Source: Chondrosia reniformis (taxonomy: Eukaryota; Porifera; Demospongiae; Chondrillida; Chondrillidae). From it: a stretch of DNA of 64,000 nucleotides. Shown here piece after piece: positions 33,201-41,650 of this stretch (positions are counted from its first letter, which is position 1; each line of letters opens with the position of its first letter). The DNA lies in NCBI GenBank assembly GCA_947172415.1, contig OX359195.1, forward strand, positions 6,423,501 to 6,487,500, written 5' to 3'. The notes beneath the pieces were generated by a model. It saw only the letters and a list, made by a program, of their open reading frames with translations. It ran no database searches and was not told the DNA's origin. The position numbers and the translations under genes were made by a program.

Positions 33201-34285
33201 ATTGAAATATTTTCTGAGCACCAGATGTATGCATTATGACTACATTGCTTACATCAAACTTCTTCTGTGGGAGCTGTGGCTTGATGGTCCTAAGTTGGTT
33301 AGCCACACCCAAACGATCCAGCTTTGAGCAATCCCAGACCTTGATCAAGGACTGGTCTGGCTCGTCATACTAATCAGGAAAATAGGAAAAATACATTCAA
33401 TTGACCCTGAAGATCTGGTTGCCTTAAGCACCTCAGGAACTACTTGCAGAGGTGTTAATGTGACTAAACATAGCATACACACAGAGTATTAAAAAACTTG
33501 AAATGGTTTGATCTCTCCTTGTGGAGGCTTGGAATGGCTTGCCCCTCCCCACTCCCCCTAAGGGAATTGTCCCATCCACTAACAGCAGCAATGCCATTCT
33601 CCATGTAACAAACTGAGACTATGTAAAGTTAGCTCCAATAGCACTTCACTTACACCAACAGTGACAACCAGGCTGTTTTGCTTCAGCTGGTGGATGTTTG
33701 TAATCTTGGAGTGGTAGGCGGGCACCGTCTGCAGTCTAATGTTTCCACCGTCCACCAGGGAGAGGAAGTGCATTTTGCCATTACTCTCTCCCAATATTAT
33801 CTGACCACTCCCTCCAGTGGTACACGTCACCCTGAAGCTCTATTGTAGGCAAAGAAAACAGTCATTTCCAGCCAGTTATTATACATATTCTTCTGACCTC
33901 GGGATCAATGATGAAGTACGTATGTGTATGTATGTTGGTGCAATACAATTCGATACAGTACAATATTGTCAAATTGATGAAATATGTAATCTTGAATGAT
34001 ATAAAATATAAGTCCTAATAATGCAAGCTCGAATTCCCAGATGACCTCTGCCCTCTGATCATACAACAAAAAGACCGACCAATTTAATAGCTTTTGGGGC
34101 GCAATGCCGTTGATATAGTCTAATTCATAGATTATAGACTATATACGTAGTTAGCAAGCGCTTTATTTAGCATGTTTAGGGAATTGGAGCATTCTCGTTC
34201 CTCGAACCTCAAGATCATCGTACGGCTTGTTGGTCTGAGGGTCCTTTAGCAGTTCTTTATCAAAAAACTTGAACGTCTTCCACAT
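21235..34285 (-). CDS. VPS11: VPS11, HOPS/CORVET core subunit
   Basis: Twenty-one exons join in phase: 34285-34208, 33839-33654, 33369-33253, 32552-32405, 32298-32198, 31814-31682, 31454-31379, 31163-31093, 30575-30413, 30290-30140, 29936-29784, 29606-29418, 29297-29085, 28745-28626, 28305-28214, 28141-28067, 28008-27828, 27270-27053, 22666-22540, 22023-21955, 21273-21235. They give 899 residues. The start FKFFDKELLKD resembles the VPS11 N-terminus. Then come a beta-propeller part, an alpha-solenoid (GDHLYSKGDYGSAIEQYKNA, LEPSYVIRKYLDAQQIENLT, HTTLLLNCYTKL) and a C-terminal RING (KCSTCNSGLYLPAIHFLCKH, CPICYK) with EYFGRG after it. VPS11 is a scaffold of the tethering complexes that drive endosome-lysosome fusion. 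RPL19 lies 117 bp upstream on the same strand. Intron 18 (4.4 kb) hosts a collagen-like gene. The two shortest 3' exons rest on similarity, phase and splice sites. Confidence 0.9.
21537..21847. mobile_element. MITE-like element in VPS11 last intron
   Basis: Left end TACCGTATTTCCTCAATTAA and right end TTAATCGAGGAAATACAGTA form terminal inverted repeats around about 310 bp without transposase coding. It is orthologous in position to the element at 6212-6500. Confidence 0.65.
23446..24567 (-). CDS. Secreted short-collagen/fibrinogen-like protein, copy 7
   Basis: A 373-residue intronless frame with leader MKFTEGVCILVVFLVGASA, the linker, a slightly changed collagen run (GPPGRDGRDGLPGSPGT), the acidic helix and the Cys-rich domain ending EIYVQ. 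Its loops read GTPDGFVGPKDVD, SDDYNYGGNWNCPC, GNTGVVNHQF and NCANQGISDEDTY. Substitutions such as LATGDKGRIRIHQ and QRGARCPSPF make the first half more divergent than in the others. It lies wholly inside intron 18 of VPS11 in the same orientation, so its primary transcript is collinear with the VPS11 pre-mRNA. This unit may resemble the ancestral arrangement, because only here is VPS11 complete. Confidence 0.85.
   Translation of the reverse strand: MKFTEGVCILVVFLVGASAKPSTRAPQPDTDNVTMETSGTDGGCRIVQGPPGRDGRDGLPGSPGTCSLSSADSRDLKKDIEGDLSDIIEAAIRNFTEEKMRSIAQPCGLGSTSDQAAKSCGEIYQCNSEATSGLYWLATGDKGRIRIHQVYCDMEAWHCGVKGGWMRVAYINMRQRGARCPSPFRLVTSPRSFCGRASIETGGCSSKTFSTHSINYNKVCGQVRGYQYGTPDGFVGPKDVDSYYVDGISITHGSPRKHLWTYAIGASDDYNYGGNWNCPCAKFPGLSPPSFVGNHYYCESGNTGVVNHQFYDEPLWDGEGCGAGNNCCAQSGMPWFCRALPQEVDDDIEVRNCANQGISDEDTYIEILEIYVQ
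24568..27052. other. Remainder of VPS11 intron 18, repeats only
   Basis: Upstream of the nested gene I see a pair of direct repeats (about 25095-25200 and 25540-25640: CAAGTTACAATATACTAAGG, then TTCATATGGCTCCAAGAA). Degenerate 60-70 bp repeats lie at about 26040-26230 (ACTTG.ACTGTGTAGTACTTG). There is a TA microsatellite at 26282-26302 and a GC palindrome GGGGCGCCTGGCGCCCC at 26559-26575. No exon-like conservation. Confidence 0.6.
26672..26783. repeat. 30-bp tandem repeat
   Basis: Nearly perfect units built on TATTGCAGTTATACCTCAGA plus ATGGGCCTCT, period 30 bp, about 3.7 copies. Plus-strand open frame gives LQLYLRMGLL repeats but has no other coding support. Confidence 0.85.
27428..27775. 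mobile_element. MITE-like element in VPS11 intron 17
   Basis: Ends TACCGTATTTGTCCAAATAG and, inverted, TACTGTATTTGTCTGTATAG bound about 348 bp. The interior holds GAAGCC/GGCTTC-rich arms and no open frame of note. It belongs to the same broad CCGTATT-ended group as the elements at 6212 and 21537. It is absent from the corresponding intron of the truncated copy (9864-10335), so it was inserted after the duplication or lost there. Confidence 0.65.
28755..28960. repeat. Purine-only GGA/GAGGAG microsatellite
   Basis: About 200 bp of almost pure purine (GGAGGAGAGGAGGAGAGG) immediately upstream of VPS11 exon 14 in VPS11 intron 13. The complementary strand, which is the transcribed sense of VPS11, is therefore a long CCT/CTC polypyrimidine run ending close to the exon 14 acceptor at 28746. 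Confidence 0.9.
29945..30125. repeat. GATGGA/GACAGA microsatellite in VPS11 intron 10
   Basis: Degenerate (GATGGACAGACAGA) runs fill the short intron between exons 10 and 11. No other signal. Confidence 0.8.
30665..31085. repeat. 53-bp minisatellite, about eight copies, VPS11 intron 8
   Basis: Unit begins GAGGTATTGCATCATATA(A/G) and continues GACATAGGAGTACAGACTTG, TATTCAACTGCTTT; period 53 bp. Copies differ mainly by a single A/G (TATAAGAC or TATAGGAC), implying very recent expansion. It fills the intron up to the exon 8 donor at 31093. Confidence 0.9.
32585..32725 (-). repeat. Dispersed intronic repeat (family R1)
   Basis: Shares blocks CACCATTTTC.TACATGCTA, GGCCTATAG, GAGAGCTTTGGATG.AGATAC and TTCTTCTCCACTGGG with 62690-62850. 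In reverse orientation it matches 40085-40200 and 59020-59145. All are in introns. No coding capacity; SINE- or MITE-like. Confidence 0.6.
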
Positions 34286-34401
34286 TTCAAAGCTACACTG
34301 CGGCCATATTACTCGTAAACGGTAACTAACGAATATAAACTGGAATTGTATAATATTCATCACAATTACAAAAAAGACGACATTAAAGTTGCGTTCAAAT
34401 G

Positions 34402-35825
34402 TTATTTCTTAGCAGCTTCATCTTCGATTGCATATTGCTTGAGTAGCTCTTCCCTCTTTGCCTTCATACGCTCTTCCTTCCTCTTCTTTGCATCCTTCAC
34501 TCTCTGTCTCCTAGCCTCAGCTTGGTCACTGCACAAGACATACAACTAGCTCAACCTTATTCAAGAGGCGACACTCACAGAGTGACTATATTACATGGCA
34601 GCTGCTGGCCTCAACTGACTGATTGGCCTACATTGGCCTTGCTATAGAGTTTCCTTATAAGGCAACCAGTGTATCATTTGGGACCTCAGGCATGGTATAC
34701 ACAGACTTTAAGTGGCCAAATAGACTAGGTTACGTACATACATGCATAGCTACATATACGTACACCTAATGGGAATACCAATATATCTGAAGCTTAGTTT
34801 ACATAAGTAATTCTCAAAGTCTAACTTTGTCTATGAAGATTTGAAGAGCAACTTAATTGACTAACAATGTTTTAAAATGGAAACTCACGCCAACTGCTTA
34901 GATCTTTGGTTCTCTGCCTTCTTTTTGTGAATGTATTCCATCAAAACTCTCTTATTTTTAAATACATTCCCCTTGGATTTCATATACAATGAGTGGTATC
35001 TAGGTAGGTGGGGAGAGGCAGATCACATGACCTCCACATGACTACAACAAACAGTATACAGTATCTAAACCTATTGTAATTTATGAAACTAATGTATTTA
35101 TCTGTTTAAGTGAACACAGATTGAATTGATATGAGTCAATGTCAGAGCAAAACTCACAAATGATTGTCAATTTTCTTAGATTCTCTGTATTTCCGTAGTA
35201 GTCTCCTAAGTATTCTCTGCCTTCTCATCCAGATGACCTTCTGTGGCATACGTGCATTAGCTGTACCTTTTCTCTTTCCATAACCACTATGTCTTCCCTT
35301 TCTCTTTGCCTCCAAGGCACGATGGACTCGTGACCGCGAGTGAATCACTTGTGGTTTTCTGATGATAAGACCATCCTTTACTAGCTTTCGTATATTTTGT
35401 CCTAGAATGTACGTATATTAACATTCAATTGTGGTATGGCATTATCTATGTAATATCGTTTAGCAAGAAGCATTTAACAGTAAATATGATGATATGATAC
35501 CCTGCATATGTGTACATAAAACAATTGGGTAGTTGGATATATACACCATTTTGATAAAGACTTAAAATGAACTAGTAAACTGACTCGAATTTGCATTAGA
35601 TATTTCAGCTGTCTCATTTGGATCCAACCAGACCTTCTTTTTGCCACATTTCAGCACACTGGCAGCCAGGCGCTTCTGCAGTCTCAAGGTACTAGATAGG
35701 GAAACAACAGAACAGTCAATACATACTTCCACGCTTCTATATTACATTAAAACTAGTATCAATATTTCCAGTTACACTGAATACGAATCATCAACTACTT
35801 TCCATACTTTCCATACATACCTCAT
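34402..35825 (-). CDS. RPL19: Large-subunit ribosomal protein eL19
   Basis: Five exons join in phase: 35825-35821 (only ATGAG), 35691-35585, 35401-35158, 34999-34889 and 34528-34402. They give 197 residues, close to animal RPL19 (196). The sequence reads [20 protein letters not shown] then [65 protein letters not shown] and a basic helical tail. It is a component of the 60S subunit that contacts 18S rRNA in the intersubunit bridge. The first coding exon of five bases was found from the ATGAG|GTATGT context and completes the usual MS start. Its ATG is 76 bp from that of the divergent LAMP-like gene; its stop is 117 bp from the VPS11 start. Confidence 0.96.
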
Positions 35826-35867
35826 ACTTTATGTGCACCAGTTGCACCATGTGATGAAATTGTATAT

Positions 35868-35879
35868 TGCGCATGCGCA
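35868..35879. promoter_or_regulatory. Palindromic NRF1-type site TGCGCATGCGCA in shared promoter
   Basis: A perfect 12-bp palindrome matching the known metazoan NRF1 consensus (YGCGCAYGCGCR). It lies in the 76-bp gap between the divergent start codons of RPL19 (35825) and the LAMP-like gene (35902). GC-rich motifs are rare in this AT-rich window, which makes the site stand out. A role in one or both promoters is inference. Confidence 0.65.
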
Positions 35880-35901
35880 GTTTCACGCTACTCAGAATAA
35901 A

Positions 35902-36603
35902 ATGGCCACCCTCGCATTTGGCATTGTTTTTAGCTTAGTTTTTCTCTCTTCAGCCAAAGATGTTCCAGAATACAGAGCTACTATTAACAATGATACAATC
36001 TTTCTGATGAAAGGAAATGTGAAGATTTCAGTCCAAGATGAAAAGAACAGCCAAGAATTCATAATGCCAGACAAAGTAAACTTGAATGCTAAAGCCTCGA
36101 ATTCAAGTGGTCCTAAAAATGGAAATTTATCTGTGAAATGTTCCTGGGAAGGAAATAATCTTGAATTTCTTTTTTTTGCTGACTGGGTCAGTAAAATTTG
36201 GCAGCTGGATGAACTGCTGTTTTCATTTATAAACAGTAATCTTTCTGTATCCAATGGAACTGTAATGAACACCTTTACAGGTGGCGCTTATAAAACCTCG
36301 CTGAATCAGCCATATGAATGTGGTGAAATTACTGATGAACTGAAAGCTAAAGAGATACTTAAAGGAACTTTTAAAGTTGACAGCTTTAAACTTCAAGTCT
36401 TCACCTTTGATAAGAAATCTGAAGATGTTGGGTTCAGTGCCTCTCCCAACAAGTGCTCTGGTCAACCTGCTCAAGACAATTACATTGTACCTATAGTAGT
36501 TGGTTGTCTTCTGTTTCTGTTAGCTGTTGTAGCCTTCACTGCTTATATTATTGGCTACTGTCGCAATCGAAGAAAGAATCGTAATTATGAAATTATTCAA
36601 TAA
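35902..36603 (+). CDS. LAMP-like lysosomal membrane glycoprotein
   Basis: A single-exon frame of 233 residues if started at the ATG that opens a signal peptide (MATLAFGIVFSLVFLSSA). The frame runs upstream to 35641, but that part overlaps RPL19 exon 2 and promoter on the other strand and has no family features. The lumenal part carries several N-glycosylation sites (NNDT, NSSG, NLSV, NGT) and three cysteines (KCSW, YECGE, NKCSG). A transmembrane helix follows at about 193-217 (YIVPIVVGCLLFLLAVVAFT). A short basic tail ends NYEIIQ, and YEII is a tyrosine sorting signal of the lysosomal type. NKCS..DNYIVPI just before the membrane span is typical of LAMP family proteins. The likely site is the late endosome/lysosome membrane. 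Confidence 0.75.
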   Translation: MATLAFGIVFSLVFLSSAKDVPEYRATINNDTIFLMKGNVKISVQDEKNSQEFIMPDKVNLNAKASNSSGPKNGNLSVKCSWEGNNLEFLFFADWVSKIWQLDELLFSFINSNLSVSNGTVMNTFTGGAYKTSLNQPYECGEITDELKAKEILKGTFKVDSFKLQVFTFDKKSEDVGFSASPNKCSGQPAQDNYIVPIVVGCLLFLLAVVAFTAYIIGYCRNRRKNRNYEIIQ

Positions 36604-36816
36604 ATTCCACTGACAGGGAACTATGTACAAATTTTGTTAAGCCTGTTTATTGTTGTAATTGTGTGGTTTTTTGTGAGCTGTTATTTGCAGAGCCACTGAA
36701 AGCGATCGCAATCCAAGTAAATTATTGCTTAATAGTAACGCCAAGTAATCAGTTGTGGTTGAGATATCGTAGCTTGCAAATAACAGGGTTCCCCTCTTGA
36801 TGTTTCAAGTGTACAA

Positions 36817-37995
36817 ATGAGACGATTGAATAGAAAGAAAGCTTTTAACGTTGTTAAAGAACTCGACGCTTTCACTAAAGTCCCTGAAGATTATGTCAAG
36901 AAGTCTTCACGGGGTGGTGGTCTCTCTCTCTTGTCGTTTTCCCTTATCCTATTTTTAGTCATATCTGAGTTTATATACTATACCAATACGGTATACAAAT
37001 ATGAATATACAGTGGATAAAGATGTTAGCACTAATCTATCTATCAATGTAGACATAACAGTAGCAATGAAATGTGAAACTCTAGGTTCTGATGTGATAGA
37101 TATCGCCAATCAAGTAGTGGAAACTGAAAAGTTTCTTGCAACAGAACAGGCTTTCTTTGATCTTACCCCAAGCCAAATGTCCTGGCTGAAAGCTAGACAG
37201 GATCTCCTGAGAGACATCAATGAATATCGATCTCTAAACAAGTTGATCATGCTTCAGAGCTTGCCAATGCCTGATGGTGCACCAAAGGGCAGCCATCCTA
37301 CTGCATGTAGGCTTCATGGAACTTTGACAGTTAACAAGGTGGCTGGAAATTTCCACATTACCATTGGAAAACACATTTCAGATCCCATGCAGAGAATGGG
37401 ACATCGTCACGTTGCTGGATATGTACCTCTGGAGCTGTACAACCTCTCTCATCGTATAGACCATCTCTCCTTTGGATCCCCAGTGCCAGGCATGGTTAAC
37501 CCTTTGGATGCCACATTACAGATCACAGAGACCAGGCAGTACTTGTACCAATACTACATACAGATTGTACCCACTGAATACAACACAATTTGGAAAACAT
37601 TGCGCACCAATCAGTACTCTGTCACTGAGCGGCAACGAGCTCCTACTGCACACAAGGATATAGCAATACCTGGAATCTTCTTCAAGTATGACCTGTCTTC
37701 TATACTGGTCAAGATAAGGGAAGAAAGACGGCCATTTTGGCACTTTATTGTGCGTCTCTGTGGTATCATTGGAGGAATATTTGCCACCTCCGGAATGATT
37801 CACACTTTCATTGGTCTTGTCACAGAATATGTTCAAAACTGTAGGAAATACAGCCTGCTTCCCAAGCATTTGGTCGGACAAGAGGTGCACTCGCAAACTT
37901 CACCTGTGGAACAACCCGATTTGTCAACGTCCTTCACCTATGGCAACCAGCATATGAATTACAATAACACGACAACCACCCAACCCATCTCTTAA
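36817..37995 (+). CDS. ERGIC2: ERGIC2/Erv41 ER-Golgi cargo receptor subunit
   Basis: A 392-residue uninterrupted frame. The start MRRLNRKKAFNVVKELDAF is the typical ERGIC2 N-terminus. A first membrane helix lies at about 35-56 and a second at about 308-330 (FIVRLCGIIGGIFATSGMIH), enclosing a large lumenal domain. That domain has family blocks VDKDVSTNLSINVDITVAMK, ACRLHGTLTVNKVAGNFHIT, NLSHRIDHLSFGSPVPGMVN, FSVTER-type QYSVTERQR and GIFFKYDLSS. In animals and yeast the protein pairs with ERGIC3/Erv46 and cycles between ER and Golgi to retrieve or select cargo. Length fits the family (377 in human). There are no introns in the coding part, unlike most neighbours. It is 213 bp downstream of the LAMP-like gene on the same strand. 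Confidence 0.95.
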   Translation: MRRLNRKKAFNVVKELDAFTKVPEDYVKKSSRGGGLSLLSFSLILFLVISEFIYYTNTVYKYEYTVDKDVSTNLSINVDITVAMKCETLGSDVIDIANQVVETEKFLATEQAFFDLTPSQMSWLKARQDLLRDINEYRSLNKLIMLQSLPMPDGAPKGSHPTACRLHGTLTVNKVAGNFHITIGKHISDPMQRMGHRHVAGYVPLELYNLSHRIDHLSFGSPVPGMVNPLDATLQITETRQYLYQYYIQIVPTEYNTIWKTLRTNQYSVTERQRAPTAHKDIAIPGIFFKYDLSSILVKIREERRPFWHFIVRLCGIIGGIFATSGMIHTFIGLVTEYVQNCRKYSLLPKHLVGQEVHSQTSPVEQPDLSTSFTYGNQHMNYNNTTTTQPIS

Positions 37996-38174
37996 TATTT
38001 AGTTTTAATTATTTGTGAGTTCATTTATTTTCAGTCTGTTATACAGTAATTACAGGTTTTCTGATATATAACAGCAAGTGCCTAGCTATAATCAGATTAT
38101 TAATTTTCGGTTTTTTAGTTTAACACAAGCGTGTATGTGGCAATGGTTGTGTTGTGGCATGATAAGATTGCAAA

Positions 38175-41059
38175 ATGGCGGTAGTGCCTCGTCGATTGTG
38201 GCAGCATAGATGGCTGCAGCGAGTTGCACTAAAGCAAACGGTATTGCAATTAAGTTGATTATATATAAAACCACATCTGTTAAGAATAACGTGTAATTCT
38301 TTGTTAGTTAAAGCTCTGGGCCACCTCAACAGTTACTCGGAGATGGTACAACACAGTCAGAGAGGTTAAGATTGTTGAAGTCGGTCCCAGAGACGGTCTA
38401 CAGAACGAAAAGGTTATTTATCTGTTAAGCTATTCCTAGTCGCTAGTGCAGTACACTACGTAACATACAGTGAGAATATCACTTTTCTGTTCTGTCTTTC
38501 CTTATGCGTACAATCAGAACCTCGTCCCTACTGATATTAAGGTGGAGCTGATTGACCGACTGGCTCATGCAGGAATACCTGCTGTGGAGTGTACCAGCTT
38601 TGTGTCCCCAAAGTGGGTACCTCAAATGGCTGATCACAGGGAAGTTATGGGGAGAATACATCGCTTGGACAATGTGTCATATCCCGTTCTGACTCCAAAT
38701 TTGAAGGGTCTTGAAGCAGCTGTAAGCATCCAATAAATACACATGTGTGCTATCCAGATCAGTAAAGATGTCTCAGGTAGACGGTCTGCCTGGACGTCTC
38801 ACTTCAATCAGCAGACACTAGGGATCTGCAATCATTGAAATGGTGTACAAAGTGTCATCTCAGCTCCTGTAAATTTAATTTATTGATCATATCATCTTTT
38901 TAATATTTTTATTCTTCATTGTAGAGCATCTGAACTGTAGAAGCTGAATATTACAATTTAATTACATCTCCCTCCACAAAATTAAATAGTTTGTCTACTT
39001 ATGTGTACTGCTTGTTTGCCATTCTCCTCCTGTGTAGTTGGAGGTTGGTGTCAAAGAAGTGGCAATATTTGGGGCAGCATCTGAATCATTTAGCAAGTAC
39101 GGTATACTTTGCTACTGAGATGACTCCCTTGGCTGGATACAAAATGTCTGATGTATTTTCATAGGAAGAACATAAATTGCAGTATTAAGGAGAGCCTTGC
39201 TAGATTTGAAGATGTCTGCCAGGCAGCCAAGAAGAACCAGATAGCAGTTCGAGGGTATGGGAGATATTACTGATGATATGTTAAGGAGTGTAATTCATAA
39301 GAAGAGTTCTACATAACATAAATTTAGACTCTCTCACCAGAGCACTTTAATTCATATCCCAAAGTAGTTCTGATTGTAGGAGCCACACTCATCAATAATC
39401 TCTGCTACTTTAGGTACATTTCCTGTGTCCTTGGTTGTCCTTATGAAGGTGACATTAGCCCAGGAGCAGTCAGTAAGGTGTGTCTTCTGCTAATTTGTCA
39501 TCCGCTGCCACCTCACATCCCTCTTTTGAAGCTTAGGATAGACACACCCCTCTTTGAAGCTTAGGATAGACACACCCCTCTTTTGAAGCTTAGGATAGAC
39601 ACACCCCTCTTTGAAGCTTAGGATAGACACACCCCTCTTTGAAGCTTAGGATAGACACACCTCTTTTGAAGCTTAGGATAGACACACCTCTTTGAAGCTT
39701 AGGATAGACACACCTCTTTGAAGTTCGGATTATATTACAGACAACATGTTTGAGTTGTTCTTCATTCTCTGTAAGTGACTTTTTCATGCACTCTTCTTCT
39801 GTTCTTAAGGTGGCCTCAAAGTTGGTGGAGATGGGTTGCTATGAGATATCGCTGGGTGACACTATTGGGGTTGGTACCTCAGGTAAAATGGCTGCCCTGA
39901 TAGATGCAGTCACTCAAGACCTTCCAGTTGGGTCACTAGCTGTGCATTGTCATGATACGTATGGTCAAGCACTACCCAATATTCTCATCGCTATTCAAGT
40001 ATGTTGTTGATACATGTAGATGGAGCTCTGTATTGGGGAACTCCCCTTGTGAATGTAATGCGCCCTTTTATGGTACTTGGGCATAATATACACTGGGGTG
40101 TATGCTGTGTACATATATGGCCCAGTGGAGCAAGAGAAGAAAGAGAAGACTCCTGTATCCTCATCCCAAGCTCCCACCAGGTTTAGTTCCCTATAGGCTT
40201 GTTAATTTATTTTACAGAATTGGCATAGCATGTACGTAGTATTAGATTATTCATGGAAGTGATTGGGATTGACTGAGCATGCATTTGCTTTCTTAAATTT
40301 CCATCTGATAGTATGTTTGTGCTATAAATGTAACTCATTGATCCTACCTTCCATGATATCCAGTCAATCTTCAAATTTTTATCAAATGACTTAATAAAGT
40401 GGATTTTGGTATCTTTAAGGATATGCATGCAGTTTTGTGATTGTGCATGCCTATGTTCATACGTACCTACATGCCTAATTGTGCATGTCTGTAGAAGGGT
40501 GTACGAGTGGTGGATACTTCTGTGGCAGGTCTAGGGGGCTGTCCCTATGCCCCGGGTGCCTCTGGAAATGTGGCTACTGAGGATGTGGTCTACATGCTGC
40601 ATGGAATGGGCATGTCCACTGTGAGCTACCAAAGCATGTTGCCACAACTATCCTTACAATACTTCAATTACCATACAAGTGTACTAATAATAATTGAAGT
40701 GATAAGGGTCTTTTGTTGTGTTCATAATGAGATACTAATTTATTGAAACTCAGCAACAATTGTATTTAAAAACAAATTGAACGTTACTAATAATTGTGTA
40801 TTTCAGATTTTCAATTATAACATATGAGATATACTGTATATGACAGTTGCAATGCAGTAATGTCCAAAACAGGGAACATTGTGTGACTAACTAGTAGGGT
40901 TTCCTGACTTGTAACCCCACTTTTCATTTTACTACTGTTCTTCCTTGCTAATAGGGAATTGATCTACAGAAGTTAATTGAGGCTGGGGAGTTCATCTGTA
41001 GTCATCTTCAAAGAAAAACTTCTTCAAAAGTAGCTTTAGCAAAAGGACCTACATCATAG
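38175..41059 (+). CDS. HMGCL: Hydroxymethylglutaryl-CoA lyase, mitochondrial
   Basis: Nine exons join in phase: 38175-38240, 38308-38412, 38518-38721, 39038-39096, 39165-39254, 39414-39477, 39810-39998, 40495-40620, 40955-41059. They give 335 residues. The enzyme splits HMG-CoA into acetyl-CoA and acetoacetate, the last step of leucine breakdown and ketogenesis. An Arg-rich N-terminus ([20 protein letters not shown]) fits a mitochondrial presequence. Catalytic and metal-binding motifs are present: [13 protein letters not shown] (Arg-Asp), [35 protein letters not shown] (His-x-His) and the HMGCL signature [20 protein letters not shown] (catalytic-loop Cys and metal-ligand Asn). The protein ends [10 protein letters not shown]. 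Intron 6 carries a minisatellite and intron 7 a copy of dispersed repeat R1. Confidence 0.96.
39520..39725. repeat. 27-28 bp minisatellite in HMGCL intron 6
   Basis: About eight units of TTTGAAGCTTAGGATAGACA followed by CACCCCTC or CACCTC, with small length differences. Each unit carries an AAGCTT site. Confidence 0.9.
40085..40200 (+). repeat. Dispersed intronic repeat (family R1)
   Basis: GGCCCAGTGGAGCAAGAGAA, then GAAGACTCCTGTATCCTCAT and CCCTATAGGC, is the same element as at 59020-59145 and, inverted, at 32585-32725 and 62690-62850. It lies in HMGCL intron 7. Confidence 0.6.
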
Positions 41060-41650
41060 TTTTATATAATATTTTAAAGAATTTCTATAAATAGATACTA
41101 CATCATGTGAGCTGTGACAAGAAATATCTTCATTTGGTCATATGACAGTCTTATGATTCTCTTGTAAGGCTTCACATTTAGGAAGAATTTCTTTAGTTAC
41201 AGCTGCTACATACATGTAATCATCATGTCTTCAAGGACAGGTTGTACTGTGTATTTGTGGCTTTGCCACTCCAAGGTACATGCATTTGGCATGCAATCCT
41301 CACCTGACGGATGGAAGCTCTCAAATTGATCATTCAGTGTAGCACCACTTCAATAAATCAGAGGGATTCAATTGCATAACAACAAGTGCTTAGTTAATTA
41401 TAATAGGACACATAGTCAACACTGGAATCATTTCTCTTAACCCACTTAAAGATGTTGTTTGGGGGATGGCTATATGGGTTCCTGCATGTACACGAGTGAT
41501 TACGTCATAAGGGGTTAGGGTACGCGTATTACAAAGCGCTTGGTCAAAAGGGACAAAGTGCATATCTTAAAGCTAATTGTTAGTGACCTTGTTAAGTTGG
41601 GAGCTTAAAACTTGAAATTTATTTCTCTAAAAAGCAGCCATCTATTCACA
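41060..41650. other. Spacer between HMGCL and TPD52-family gene
   Basis: No open frame with family features. It should hold the HMGCL 3' end (ATTTTAAAGAATTTC region, AATAAATCAG near 41352) and the promoter of the next gene. I see no clear TATA box. Confidence 0.45.

Noticed and set aside
35641..35901. N-terminal 87-residue extension of the LAMP-like frame
   Set aside because: It would overlap RPL19 exon 2 and the shared promoter and would bury the signal peptide.
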